A stretch of DNA of 64,000 nt from C-114 sp963745405. Its GTDB lineage: Bacteria; Chloroflexota; Limnocylindria; Limnocylindrales; CSP1-4. Location: contig CAVUWY010000002.1 in NCBI GenBank assembly GCA_963745405.1, forward strand, positions 620,001-684,000. The letters run 5' to 3'. The notes under the pieces are model-generated. The model was not told where the DNA came from, did not search any database, and worked only from the letters and a program-made list of their open reading frames with translations. How positions within the stretch are numbered: the first letter of the stretch is position 1; each line of letters begins with the position of its first letter. Shown one piece after another: positions 38,285 through 47,576 of this stretch. The position numbers were made by a program, and so were the translations under genes.

Positions 38285-38755
38285 ATGCAGATCGCCGTCG
38301 CCGCCGATCACGGCGGAGCCGCCCTCAAGGCGGAGCTGATCCGGACCCTTCGTTCGGTCGCGACCGAGCACGAGTTCATCGACCTCGGCGGGGACGGGAC
38401 GGACCCGACCGACGACTACCCCGAGTACAGCGTTCGCGTCGGCCGGGCGATCCAGGACGGCACCGCCGACCGGGCCATCCTCATCTGCGGCAGCGGCGTC
38501 GGAGCGTCGGTCGCCGCGACGAAGATGCGCGGCGTTCGAGCCGCCGTCTGCCACGACACCTACTCGGCCCGACAGGGCGTCGAGCATGACGATCTCAACG
38601 TCCTGTGCCTCGGGGCCAGGGTGATCGGCGTCGAGCTCGCCCTCGAGCTGTGCCGGGCCTTCCTCGGCGCGACCTTCTCGGGCGCGCCGCGCCATGTCCG
38701 TCGCCTCAACGAAGTCGCGGCCATCGAAGCCGGGCAGACCGACCACCGGGATTGA
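38285..38755 (+). CDS. rpiB: Ribose-5-phosphate isomerase B
   Basis: RpiB interconverts ribulose 5-P and ribose 5-P. The 156-residue protein begins MQIAVAADHGGAALKAEL. It has DDYPEYSVRVGRAI, the active-site Cys in ILICGSGVGASVAATK and AAVCHDTYSARQGVEHDDLN, all RpiB/LacAB features. ATG 38285 follows GAGGGGACCG. It is 16 bases downstream of tkt, so co-transcribed. Confidence 0.95.
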   Translation: MQIAVAADHGGAALKAELIRTLRSVATEHEFIDLGGDGTDPTDDYPEYSVRVGRAIQDGTADRAILICGSGVGASVAATKMRGVRAAVCHDTYSARQGVEHDDLNVLCLGARVIGVELALELCRAFLGATFSGAPRHVRRLNEVAAIEAGQTDHRD

Positions 38756-38796
38756 CGACGGGCACCCTGCCCGTCGCGGGGTGAACCGGGCGGCGC

Positions 38797-38802
38797 TACG
38801 AT
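38797..38802 (+). promoter_or_regulatory. Internal -10 (TACGAT) for zwf
   Basis: TACGAT lies 13 bases before ATG 38816, which would give a leader of about seven bases. The ATG at 38801, formed partly by this hexamer, would then not be in the mRNA, so 38816 is the better zwf start. Confidence 0.45.
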
Positions 38803-38815
38803 GCGCGAGCCAGCC

Positions 38816-40516
38816 ATGACGACGACCAAGGACCCGCCCGCACCCGACGCTCCGGCACGGGACGCCGCAGCGGCACCGTCAGCCGAACCGGCCCCGGCGG
38901 GTCGACCCACCAAGGACGCCCCGAGGACGATCCGCGATCTGCGCCTGTCCCGCGTCTCGAAGAAGCGCGAGAGGAAGGACTCGAAGGCCGCCGCGAATCC
39001 CCTTCGCGAGGGCCTCCGTCTCGAGCGGATGCCCGATCCGTTCTCCTTCGTCCTGTTCGGCGGGACCGGCGACCTCGCCCATCGCAAGGTCGTGCCGGCC
39101 CTCTACCAGTTGTGGCGGACGAACCTCCTGCCCCACGAGTTCATGCTCATCGCCATCGGGCGACGTCCCTACGACGACGAGTCGTTCCGGGCCGACATCC
39201 GGGAGGCCCTGGACCAGTACAGCCGGGTCCTGCCCATCGACGAGGCGGTCTGGGACGCCTTCTGCCAGCGGATCGTCTACCAGCACGGCGACTTCAACGA
39301 CCCGGCGATGTACCAGCTGCTCTCGAAGCGGCTCGACGAATGCGACGCCGAGCAGGGGACCCGCGGCAACCGTCTCTACTACCTCGCCACCCATGCCTCG
39401 TCGTTCACCGAGATCATCGGCGAGCTCGGTCGGGCCGGCCTCGACCACGAGATGCACGGCGGTGGCTGGCGCCGGATCGTCATCGAGAAGCCGTTCGGGC
39501 GCGACCTCGACTCGGCGGTCCGCCTCAACCGCGAGGTCGGCAAGGTCTTCCGCGAGTCGCAGGTCTATCGCATCGACCACTACCTCGGCAAGGAGACCGT
39601 CCGCAACCTCCTCGTCTTCCGGTTCGGCAACGGGATCTTCGAACCGATCTGGAACCGCCGCTACGTCGACCATGTCCAGATCACCGTCGCCGAGTCGATC
39701 GGCATCGAGGGGCGCGGTTCGTTCTACGAGGAGACCGGCGCGAGCCGCGACTTCCTCCAGAACCACCTCATGCAGCTCCTCAGTCTCGTGGCGATGGAGC
39801 CGCCCGCGAGCTTCGACGCTGACGCCCTCCGCGATGAGAAGGTCAAGGTCATCCGGGCCATCGCCCCGATGACCCCGGAGGAGATCGGCCGGGAGGTCGT
39901 CCGCGGCCAGTACGGGCGGGGTTGGGTCGCGGCGGAGGAGGTCCCCGCCTACCGCGAGGAGCCCGACGTCGACCCCGAGTCGGAGACCGAGACGTTCGTC
40001 GCCGCCCGCTTCGAGATCGACGACTGGCGCTGGGCCGGCGTCCCGTTCTACCTGCGGATGGGCAAGCGCCTGCCGAAGCGGTCGAGCGAGATCGCCATCC
40101 AGTTCCGGGCCGTGCCCCATCGGCTCTTCACCGAGGCCGGCACCGACCCCGAACCGAACCTGCTGGCGATGCGGATCCAGCCCGACGAGGGCATCCTCCT
40201 GCGCTTCGGGGCGAAGGTGCCGGGGCTCGGCATCGACGTCCGGTCGGTGAACATGGACTTCACCTACGGGTCGGCCTTCAACGTCGACTCGCCCGACGCC
40301 TACGAGACGCTCATCCTCGACGCCCTGCTCGGCGATGCATCGCTCTTCACCCGGGCCGACGAGGTCGAGGAAGCGTGGGGCGTCGTGACCCCGATCATCG
40401 ACGCCTGGGCCGACGGTCCGGCGCCCGAGTTCCCGGACTACGAGGCAGGCTCGTGGGGCCCGGAGGCCGCCGACGAGCTGGTCGCCCGGGACGGGCGGCG
40501 CTGGCGGCGCATCTGA
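38816..40516 (+). CDS. zwf: Glucose-6-phosphate 1-dehydrogenase
   Basis: This enzyme oxidises glucose 6-phosphate to 6-phosphogluconolactone with NADP. The 566-residue protein has a disordered Pro/Ala-rich N-terminus of about 60 residues, then the dinucleotide motif FVLFGGTGDLAHRKVVPAL. RIVIEKPFGRDL and the active-site signature RIDHYLGKETVRNLLVFRF follow, with a C-terminal PFYLRMGKRLPKRSSEI. Its stop overlaps the opcA ATG (TGATG). The extended N-terminus is unusual. OpcA beside it suggests the enzyme depends on that activator, as in actinobacteria and cyanobacteria. Confidence 0.96.
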   Translation: MTTTKDPPAPDAPARDAAAAPSAEPAPAGRPTKDAPRTIRDLRLSRVSKKRERKDSKAAANPLREGLRLERMPDPFSFVLFGGTGDLAHRKVVPALYQLWRTNLLPHEFMLIAIGRRPYDDESFRADIREALDQYSRVLPIDEAVWDAFCQRIVYQHGDFNDPAMYQLLSKRLDECDAEQGTRGNRLYYLATHASSFTEIIGELGRAGLDHEMHGGGWRRIVIEKPFGRDLDSAVRLNREVGKVFRESQVYRIDHYLGKETVRNLLVFRFGNGIFEPIWNRRYVDHVQITVAESIGIEGRGSFYEETGASRDFLQNHLMQLLSLVAMEPPASFDADALRDEKVKVIRAIAPMTPEEIGREVVRGQYGRGWVAAEEVPAYREEPDVDPESETETFVAARFEIDDWRWAGVPFYLRMGKRLPKRSSEIAIQFRAVPHRLFTEAGTDPEPNLLAMRIQPDEGILLRFGAKVPGLGIDVRSVNMDFTYGSAFNVDSPDAYETLILDALLGDASLFTRADEVEEAWGVVTPIIDAWADGPAPEFPDYEAGSWGPEAADELVARDGRRWRRI

Positions 40517-41850
40517 TGGCCCCGCCCTCCGCGCCCGCGACCGTCGGACCCGGTGGCGTGGCAACGGCGGACCCGAGGACGGCGGGCCTGGTGCGGCAGG
40601 ACTCCCCGCCGCTGCCGGGCGAGCCGGTCCTCCACTGGTCGTCGCGCGTCCACAGCATCGCCGACATCGATCTCGAGCTCGCCAGGATCTGGGCCGTCCC
40701 GAAGCGGACGGCCATGATCGGCGGCGTCGAGGAGCGCCATATCGCGGCCCGGACGAGCGTGATGAACCTGGTCGTCGTCGCCCGCCGCGAGGAGATGGGC
40801 GAACACGCCGCTGCGATCATCCAACAGCTCACCGGTCGCCACCCATCGCGGACGATGATCATCACCTCGGCCGACCCGGAGGGACGTTCGTGGCTCGACG
40901 CGACCGTCCAGGCGTACTGCGTCCTGCCCCGGGCCGAGGCCGCCGAGACCTGCGCCGAGCAGATCTACATCCGGGCGGGCGGGGCAGCCGGACGGCACCT
41001 CGGGGCGATCGTCGCCCCCCTCCTCGTCCACGACCTGCCGGTCACCCTGTGGTGGCCGGGCGAGCCGCCGTTCGAGTCGGTCGCCGCTCGCGACCTCCTC
41101 GCGATGGCCGACCGATTGGTCGTCGACGGTTCGACCTGGGGCGGCGACGGACTGCCGCGACTCCGCGAGATGTCGGCCGCGATGGACCGTGACCGGCTGG
41201 CCGTCAGCGACTTCGCCCTGACCCGGCAGAGTCGGTGGCGAGAAGCGATCGCGTCGGTCTTCGACCTGCCCGAGTTCACCCAGTTCCTGCCGTCCATCAA
41301 GCGGATCGCCGTCACGTACGGGACCCACGACCAGACCGGGGCGCCGGGCTCGACCAACGTCGTCAAGCCGGTCTACCACGTCGCCTGGCTGGCCTCGCGG
41401 CTCGGCATGTCGGTCGGGCGGCCCCTCGTCCCGGTCGATGGCCCGCGGTCGGCGGCCCGTCCCGCGACCAGGAGCCCCGCTCGACCGGCGTCGCGCCCGG
41501 CGATCCACGGCGGGCCGCCGCTCCATCGCGGCCTCGCCGGCCAGCTGCGGACGGGCAAGTCCGACGTCGCGGTCGTCGTCCGGCCGATCGTCTCGTCGAT
41601 GCCGGCCGGGACGACCCTGCGGGTCGAGCTGCTCGCCGAGCGGCGAGGCTCGGAGCTCCGCGCCGACGTGACGGCCGAGGCGGAGACGGTCCACGTCCAC
41701 GTCTGGCTCGACGGGATCCTGGCGCTCGATCGGTCGTTCCTCGCCGCCCGGCGGACGGAGGTCGACCTGCTCGGCGATGCACTCGAGGCCGGCGGGGTCG
41801 ACCACGTGGCTCGTGACGCGATCCGCATGGCCGCCATGCTGGCCGGCTGA
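40516..41850 (+). CDS. opcA: Glucose-6-phosphate dehydrogenase assembly/activator protein OpcA
   Basis: OpcA is an accessory protein that activates Zwf allosterically. The 444-residue protein matches the family: TSVMNLVVVARREEMGEHAA, RHPSRTMIITSADPEG, EQIYIRAGGAAGRHLGAIVA, LLVHDLPVTLWWPGEPPF and a C-terminal region with VHVHVWLDG. About 35 residues before the core are disordered. Two one-base stop-start overlaps tie it to zwf and pgl, consistent with stoichiometric production. Confidence 0.92.
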   Translation: MAPPSAPATVGPGGVATADPRTAGLVRQDSPPLPGEPVLHWSSRVHSIADIDLELARIWAVPKRTAMIGGVEERHIAARTSVMNLVVVARREEMGEHAAAIIQQLTGRHPSRTMIITSADPEGRSWLDATVQAYCVLPRAEAAETCAEQIYIRAGGAAGRHLGAIVAPLLVHDLPVTLWWPGEPPFESVAARDLLAMADRLVVDGSTWGGDGLPRLREMSAAMDRDRLAVSDFALTRQSRWREAIASVFDLPEFTQFLPSIKRIAVTYGTHDQTGAPGSTNVVKPVYHVAWLASRLGMSVGRPLVPVDGPRSAARPATRSPARPASRPAIHGGPPLHRGLAGQLRTGKSDVAVVVRPIVSSMPAGTTLRVELLAERRGSELRADVTAEAETVHVHVWLDGILALDRSFLAARRTEVDLLGDALEAGGVDHVARDAIRMAAMLAG

Positions 41851-42692
41851 TGACGACCCGACCGTCCGTCGTCGTCCTGCCCGACCCGGAGGCCGTTTCG
41901 GCGGCTGCCGCGGAGGAGATCGCGACCGCGCTCGCCGCGGCCGTGGCGGCGCGGGGTCGGGCCCATCTCGGCGCGACCGGCGGGTCCACCCCGGCCGGCT
42001 TCTATCGCCTCCTTGCCGACTCGCCGCTCCGCGAGCGAGTGCCGTGGGATGCGGTCGACATCTGGTTCGGCGACGACCGCTTCGTCCCCCGGGATCACCC
42101 GCTCTCCAATGTCCTCCTCGTCGACCAGGTGCTCCTGCGGGCCGCCGCCTACACCGGACAATCGGGTGGCGGTGATTCCGGCATCGACATCGAGCGTGGC
42201 TTCGACCCCGGGGTGCTCCTGCCGGCCTCGCATGTCCACGCGTTCCCGTGCGGGCTGGCCATCGCCGAGGGACGCGGGGCGGACTGGTGCGCGGAGGCCT
42301 ACGCCGAGGAGGTCCGGGCGCGGGTCCCGCTCGACGAGGACGGTTGGCCGGCCTTCGACCTCCTCTTCCTCGGCATCGGGCCGGACGGCCACCTGCTGTC
42401 GGTCTTCCCGGGCAGCGCGGCGCTGACCTCTCGGGACCTCGCCCTCGCCATCCCCGCACCGACCCAGGTCGAGCCGCACGTCGAGCGGGTGACCCTCAAC
42501 CCGGCGATCGTGGCGGCCGCCCGCCGGGTCCTCGTCGTCGTCCACGGGGCGTCGAAGGCGGCGATCCTCGGCGAGGTGTTCGGGACGACCCACGACCCCG
42601 CCCGCTGGCCCGCCCAACTCGCGCTCCGCGCGGACGCCACGTGGCTGCTCGATCGTGAGGCGGCCGCCGGCCTGCCGGCCGGCATCGGCTGA
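41850..42692 (+). CDS. pgl: 6-phosphogluconolactonase
   Basis: Pgl hydrolyses the lactone made by Zwf. The 280-residue protein belongs to the NagB/SugarP-isomerase family: RAHLGATGGSTPAGFYRLLA, VDIWFGDDRFVPRDHPLSN, LLFLGIGPDGHLLSVFPGS and a C-terminal VVVHGASKAAILGEV. It includes an insert near residues 90-110 (SGGGDSGIDIERGFDPG) compared with shorter homologs. Its ATG overlaps the opcA stop. Confidence 0.93.
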   Translation: MTTRPSVVVLPDPEAVSAAAAEEIATALAAAVAARGRAHLGATGGSTPAGFYRLLADSPLRERVPWDAVDIWFGDDRFVPRDHPLSNVLLVDQVLLRAAAYTGQSGGGDSGIDIERGFDPGVLLPASHVHAFPCGLAIAEGRGADWCAEAYAEEVRARVPLDEDGWPAFDLLFLGIGPDGHLLSVFPGSAALTSRDLALAIPAPTQVEPHVERVTLNPAIVAAARRVLVVVHGASKAAILGEVFGTTHDPARWPAQLALRADATWLLDREAAAGLPAGIG

Positions 42693-42704
42693 GCCGGACC
42701 CGGG

Positions 42705-44072
42705 GTGCCAGAGGTTCCCGATCGGGTGGCGGCGGATACCGCCGGGCGCACGACATCCTGGCTCCGCAGGGCCGAGGCACGGGACGCCGCGGCGGTCGCC
42801 GACGTCTACCTCGATTCGTTCGGCGCCGCCTACGACTTCCCGCTGGTGCACACCGACGACCAGGTCCGGGCCTGGATCCGCGACGAGGTGGTCGCCAGCG
42901 CCGAGACCTGGGTCATGGAGGCGGCGCCTTTCCGCGACCTCGGCGAGGTGGCGGCCGGCCGGGCCGAGGGCGAGATCGTCGGGTTCATGAGCCTCGACGA
43001 TGGGGACCTCGACCAGCTCTACGTCGGGCACCGATGGTGGGACCGCGGTTATGGCGGCCGGCTGCTCGCGCTCGCCAAGACGCGGCGCCACGGCGGACTC
43101 GAGCTGTACACGTTCCAGGTGAATGCGCGGGCGAGGTCGTTCTACGAGCGCCATGGCTTCGAGGTCGTCGACCTGGACGACGGGCGGCGGAACGAGGAGC
43201 ACCAGCCCGATGTCCGCTATCGCTGGACACCGGCTACCGACGCGGAACACCTGCCGGGCGATACGAGTCTCCATCACGTCCGGTCCGCCGACGGCACTCA
43301 GATCGGCGCGTTCACGAGCGGCCACGGACCGCCGGTCGTGCTCGTCCACGGCGCGACCGCCGATCACACGACCTTCCGCGTCGTCGGGCCGATGCTGGCC
43401 CGGCATCGCACCGTCCATTCCGTGGACCGGCGCGGGCGCGGCGCGAGCGGCGACGGTCCGAGCTACGCGGTCGAACGTGAGTACGAGGACGTCGCGGCCG
43501 TCATCGACGCGGTCGCCGCGACGTCGGGCGATGCCGTCGACGTCGTGGCCCACTCGTTCGGTGGAGCGGTCGCCCTCGGCGCGGCGAGGCTGACGACGAA
43601 CATCCGACGAGTCGTCGTGTACGAGAGCGCCGCGGCGGTGCCGGGACTGGACGACCCGCCCGCCGACATCGTCGCCCGGATGACGGATCTCCAACGGGTC
43701 GATGACCGGCCGGGGCTGCTCCGGCTGTTCATGACCGAGGTGGTCGGCGTGGACGCGGCGAAGCTCGCCGAGTTCGAGGCCTCGCCCGTCTACCCGGAGC
43801 GGGTCGCCGCGGCCCACACCGTTCTCCGCGAGATGACCGCCGTGGGTCCGCCGGACGCGGCCGCGGCGATGCGGTGGGCCGAGGCGATCCACGTCCCGGT
43901 CCTCCAGCTGCTCGGTGGGGCGAGCCTCCCCTTCTTCCGCGAGACGACGCTCCTGCTGGACGCGGCGCTTCCGGACGGCCGGGTGGTCGTCCTCGACGGG
44001 CAGCGTCACGCGGCGCACCACGATGCGGCCGACGTGTTCGTCGCCGAGGTGGAGGCCTTCCTCGGTCGATGA
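42705..44072 (+). CDS. GNAT acetyltransferase fused to an alpha/beta hydrolase
   Basis: The 455-residue frame encodes two enzymes in one chain. Residues about 18-170 are a GNAT domain (RRAEARDAAAVADVYLDSF, LDQLYVGHRWWDRGYGGRLL, FQVNARARSFYERHGFEVVD). Residues about 190-455 are an alpha/beta hydrolase with VVLVHGATADHTTF, the nucleophile Ser in VVAHSFGGAVAL and the His in DGQRHAAHHDA. The join at 170-190 has no internal stop. GTG 42705 is 12 bases after pgl, so it ends the operon. The substrates are unknown. Confidence 0.85.
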   Translation: MPEVPDRVAADTAGRTTSWLRRAEARDAAAVADVYLDSFGAAYDFPLVHTDDQVRAWIRDEVVASAETWVMEAAPFRDLGEVAAGRAEGEIVGFMSLDDGDLDQLYVGHRWWDRGYGGRLLALAKTRRHGGLELYTFQVNARARSFYERHGFEVVDLDDGRRNEEHQPDVRYRWTPATDAEHLPGDTSLHHVRSADGTQIGAFTSGHGPPVVLVHGATADHTTFRVVGPMLARHRTVHSVDRRGRGASGDGPSYAVEREYEDVAAVIDAVAATSGDAVDVVAHSFGGAVALGAARLTTNIRRVVVYESAAAVPGLDDPPADIVARMTDLQRVDDRPGLLRLFMTEVVGVDAAKLAEFEASPVYPERVAAAHTVLREMTAVGPPDAAAAMRWAEAIHVPVLQLLGGASLPFFRETTLLLDAALPDGRVVVLDGQRHAAHHDAADVFVAEVEAFLGR

Positions 44073-44106
44073 GGGCCCCGGCGCGGCGCCCCCGGCCGCG
44101 GACGGC

Positions 44107-44112
44107 TACCAT
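44107..44112 (+). promoter_or_regulatory. Leaderless-type -10 (TACCAT) for citrate synthase
   Basis: TACCAT, six bases, then ATG 44119: transcription at the usual distance would begin at the A of the start codon. Confidence 0.5.
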
Positions 44113-44118
44113 CGCGGC

Positions 44119-45294
44119 ATGACCGACTCAACCGGCAGCACGCCGGTCTCGGCCGCCGGATCCGCTCCCGGAACGGGCGCGACGGCGACCCTCGCGACGC
44201 CCGCCGACGAGCGCCCCTACTCGCCGGGCCTCGAAGGCGTCGTCGGCGCCGAGAGTGCGATCGGGCTCGTCGACGGCGCGAACGGCCGCCTCCTCTATCG
44301 CGGCTACCCGATCGGCCAGCTCGTCGAACACGGCTCGTACGCCGCGGTGGCGAACCTCCTGTGGACCGGCGAGTGGGATCCGGCCGCGACGCTGCCGCCG
44401 GCGGCCGTGCCGCCCGCTGTGCTGGTCGCACTCCGCGAGCTGCCGGCCGACGCCGCGCCGATGGACGCGCTGCGGACGGCGGTCTCGGTCTGGGGCGCGA
44501 CCCAGCGGCTCACCTGGCCGCCGACGCCCGAACAGGCCCGCGCCCTGACCGCGTTCTCGCCGTCGGCCCTCGCCGCCTTCGGTCGCCTCCGCCGGGGGCT
44601 CGAGCCCGTCGAGCCCGATACCTCACTCGGGCTCGCCGCCGGCTTCCTCCAGCAGCTGAACGACGCCGCGCCCGAGCCGGCGGCGGCGCGCGCCCTCGAC
44701 GCCTACTTCATCGTCGGCGCGGAGCACGGCCTCAATGCCTCGACGTTCACCGCCCGGGTCATCACCTCGACCCGCAGCGACATCGCCTCGGCGGTCTGCG
44801 GAGCCATCGGCGCGCTGAAGGGCCCGCTCCACGGCGGTGCACCGTCGGAGGTCGTCAACCAGCTCCACGAGATCGGGTCGCCGGAGCGGGCCGAGGCATG
44901 GGTCCGCGACGCGGTCGCCCGGGGCGAGCGGATCATGGGCTTCGGCCATCGGGTCTATCGGGCCTACGACCCGCGAGCGACGGCTCTCCGTTCTGTGGCC
45001 GAGCAGATGGGCACGAACGCCGCCTGGCTCGAGCTCGCCGTGCAGGTCGAGGACATCGTCCTGCGCGTCCTGGCCGAGCTGAAGCCGGGGCGGGTCATCA
45101 AGACCAATGTCGAGTACTACGCGGCGGCGGTCCTCCAGGGCGTCGGCCTGCCGCCCGAGCTGTTCCCGTCGGTCTTCGCCCTCGCCCGCCATGCCGGCTG
45201 GACCGCCCACTCGATCGAACAGGTGGCGGCCGCCAAGCTCATCCGGCCGGACATGCGCTACACGGGCCCCGCGGAGCGCGACCTCCCCGCCTGA
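44119..45294 (+). CDS. gltA: Citrate synthase
   Basis: The 391-residue enzyme condenses acetyl-CoA and oxaloacetate at the entry of the citric acid cycle. It has the short bacterial form starting YSPGLEGVVGAESAIG. The active-site elements are GAEHGLNASTFTARV, GPLHGGAPSEVVNQL, ERIMGFGHRVYRAYDPRA and NVEYYAAAVLQGVGLP, which include the catalytic histidines and Asp region. A 2-methylcitrate synthase activity is possible in this subfamily. The ATG at 44119 is supported by the -10 just before it. Confidence 0.95.
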   Translation: MTDSTGSTPVSAAGSAPGTGATATLATPADERPYSPGLEGVVGAESAIGLVDGANGRLLYRGYPIGQLVEHGSYAAVANLLWTGEWDPAATLPPAAVPPAVLVALRELPADAAPMDALRTAVSVWGATQRLTWPPTPEQARALTAFSPSALAAFGRLRRGLEPVEPDTSLGLAAGFLQQLNDAAPEPAAARALDAYFIVGAEHGLNASTFTARVITSTRSDIASAVCGAIGALKGPLHGGAPSEVVNQLHEIGSPERAEAWVRDAVARGERIMGFGHRVYRAYDPRATALRSVAEQMGTNAAWLELAVQVEDIVLRVLAELKPGRVIKTNVEYYAAAVLQGVGLPPELFPSVFALARHAGWTAHSIEQVAAAKLIRPDMRYTGPAERDLPA

Positions 45295-45318
45295 GGTTCG
45301 CGCCGGCGGCGTCGACCC

Positions 45319-46641
45319 TCAGCCGATGTTGGTCTCGGCGACTCCCTCGCTCTCGATCAACGCCACGTCCTGAGCGTCGGTGGTGACTGCGTCCGCCGCG
45401 CCCGGCGACTTACGGAGTCGCATCGCCTGGACGCCGACCGCGACCCCGCCGGCGAGGTAGACGACGGCCGCCAGGACGAACGGCGCGGTGATCCCGAACT
45501 TGACGACCTGGCTCGCCAGGATCGGCCCGACGATGCCGCCGAAGTAGAGCGGCAGGTACACGAGGTTGAGCGTCTGCGAGCGGCGCTCGGGGGCGACCTC
45601 GGTCGCGAGGAGGGCGAAGACCATCGGCGCGACCACGGCGTACAGGGCCGCCAGTCCGAGGGCGACCACCGCCAGCGACAGGACGGTCGGGGCGACCGTC
45701 ATGAGGAGGCTCGCCACGCCGGCCCCGACGAGCGCGCCGAGCAGCACCCAGCGGTAGCCGATGCGGTCGCCGAGCCAGCCACCGACGGGGGCGAACAACG
45801 CCCCGACGAGGGCGGCCGTGCCGATGACGAGCCCGATCGCACTCGCCTCGTCGACCGGCCCGTTGACCTCCGATACGAGGACCGGGATGTACGGCCGGGA
45901 GATCTGCTGGGCGAGGAACGAGACGAAGAAGATGGCGAAGATCCGCCGCGTGGCCCGGTCACCGAAGACGCCTCGGACGGCGCCGAAGGCGAGGTCGATC
46001 GAGCGGCCCACGGGGACGACCTCCGGCCGTACCTCGACCGAGCCGAACGTGACGAGGGCCGCCGTCCCGAGCGAGAGTAATGCCGAGATGGCGAACACGG
46101 CCGGCAGCCCCCAGCCGAGCGAGTCGACGACGATCGCCCCGAGGACGGGGCCGATGGCGAAGCCGATCGGCCCGGCGCTGCCGAACCAGGCCAGGGCGAC
46201 GCCGATCCGGCCAGTCGGCGCCGAGTCGCGGATCGCGCCGAGCATGACCCCGGTGTTGCCGAGCTGGAGGCCGACGAGGAGCATGCTCAGGGCCAGCTGC
46301 CAGGGTTCGCGCGACAGGGCGATGCAGGCGAAGACGGCCGCCTCGACGAGGGCGCTCCGGACGATGACGACCTTGCGGCTGTACTTGTCGGCCCAGACGC
46401 CCCACAACGGGACGAGGGGCATGCCGACGACGAAGATGAGCGCCCCGAACAGACCGACGAACTGGAGCCGGTCCGCCTCGGGCACGCCCATCGACCTCAG
46501 GAGCGACGGCATGAAGGCGAAGATCTGACTGACGCCGATGCCCTCGACGCAGGAGGTGATGGCGAAGATCGCGAGGAGGACCCGCCAGTCCTGTCGTCCC
46601 CCGGCGGGTGGATCGAGGGCGGTGGTCGCTGGGTTCGGCAT
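45319..46641 (-). CDS. MFS transporter
   Basis: The 440-residue protein has twelve predicted helices and the MFS loop motif between helices 2 and 3 (PLWGVWADKYSRK), with a related loop GGWLGDRIGYR in the second half. It is a proton-linked transporter, probably an efflux pump; the substrate is unknown. The minus-strand hexamer TACGCT lies nine bases before the ATG. It is divergent from the DUF2231-Rieske gene and converges on gltA. Confidence 0.9.
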   Translation of the reverse strand: MPNPATTALDPPAGGRQDWRVLLAIFAITSCVEGIGVSQIFAFMPSLLRSMGVPEADRLQFVGLFGALIFVVGMPLVPLWGVWADKYSRKVVIVRSALVEAAVFACIALSREPWQLALSMLLVGLQLGNTGVMLGAIRDSAPTGRIGVALAWFGSAGPIGFAIGPVLGAIVVDSLGWGLPAVFAISALLSLGTAALVTFGSVEVRPEVVPVGRSIDLAFGAVRGVFGDRATRRIFAIFFVSFLAQQISRPYIPVLVSEVNGPVDEASAIGLVIGTAALVGALFAPVGGWLGDRIGYRWVLLGALVGAGVASLLMTVAPTVLSLAVVALGLAALYAVVAPMVFALLATEVAPERRSQTLNLVYLPLYFGGIVGPILASQVVKFGITAPFVLAAVVYLAGGVAVGVQAMRLRKSPGAADAVTTDAQDVALIESEGVAETNIG

Positions 46642-46718
46642 CGGTCCCGCAGCGTAGCCGAACCGACCGCCTCGGGCCGGCGTACCTCCTACACTCAGGG
46701 AAGCGACGGAGGGATCGG

Positions 46719-47576
46719 ATGGGTCACCTGCTGGCCGGACTCATGGCCGCCCAGGATCGCTGGGCGAGGCCGTTCGGCGACTTCAACCATCGTTGGCTAT
46801 CGGCCCTGTTCGGGCCGATCCGGCCGCTGAAGGACTTCCTCAACGGGACGTGGCTCGGTCACCCCCTCCATCCGCTCCTGGCGTCCGGGGCGGTCGGCAT
46901 CGTCTTCACCGTCAGCGCGCTCGACCTGCTCGGCCAGCCGGTCGGCGCCGACGCCATCCTCGTGCTCGGCATCCTGGCGATGCTCGCGACCGCGGTCACC
47001 GGCGGCGCCGATTACACGGACACGGACGGGACGCCCCGCGCCCGGGCGACGCTCCACGCGACCCTCATGGTCCTGGCGCTCCTCTTCTACTTCGTCTCGC
47101 TCGTCCTGCGGGCCGGCGGCCCGGCCGATCGGACCGTGCCGATCGCCCTCGCGGTCGTCGGCTTCGTCCTCGTCGCGGCAGGGGCCTACGTCGGCGGCGA
47201 TGTCTCGTTCGACCTCGGCAACATGGTCAATCGGCACGCCTGGCGCGGCGGCGGGGCCAAGTGGCTGCCGCTCGAGCTGCCCGGCGACGGCACGCTCGCG
47301 GAGGGCGTCCCGACGAAGGCGAAACTCGGTATCAACAACCTCGTCCTCATCCGCCAGGGTGAGACGACCTTCGCGCTCCACGATCAGTGCGCCCATGCCG
47401 GCGGGCCGCTGTCGGGCGGGACCGTCGTCGACGGATGCATCGAATGCCCCTGGCACGGCTCTCGCTTCCGGCTGTCCGACGGCCGGCTCCGCCGCGGGCC
47501 GGCCGTCTACGACCAGCCGACCTACGAGGTCCGCCAGGGAGAGCACGGTTGGGAAGGGCGCCGATCGCAGGCCTGA
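46719..47576 (+). CDS. DUF2231 membrane domain fused to a Rieske [2Fe-2S] domain
   Basis: The 285-residue protein has an N-terminal DUF2231-like membrane region with four helices (about 35-165, LGHPLHPLLASGAVGIVFTV). The C-terminal Rieske domain (about 195-280) has its cluster ligands in CAHAGGPLSGG and CIECPWHGSRF (Cys-x-His and Cys-x2-His). It may pass electrons near the membrane; the partner is unknown. ATG 46719 follows GGAGGGATCGG, and TACACT at 46690-46695 is a likely -10. Confidence 0.88.
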   Translation: MGHLLAGLMAAQDRWARPFGDFNHRWLSALFGPIRPLKDFLNGTWLGHPLHPLLASGAVGIVFTVSALDLLGQPVGADAILVLGILAMLATAVTGGADYTDTDGTPRARATLHATLMVLALLFYFVSLVLRAGGPADRTVPIALAVVGFVLVAAGAYVGGDVSFDLGNMVNRHAWRGGGAKWLPLELPGDGTLAEGVPTKAKLGINNLVLIRQGETTFALHDQCAHAGGPLSGGTVVDGCIECPWHGSRFRLSDGRLRRGPAVYDQPTYEVRQGEHGWEGRRSQA

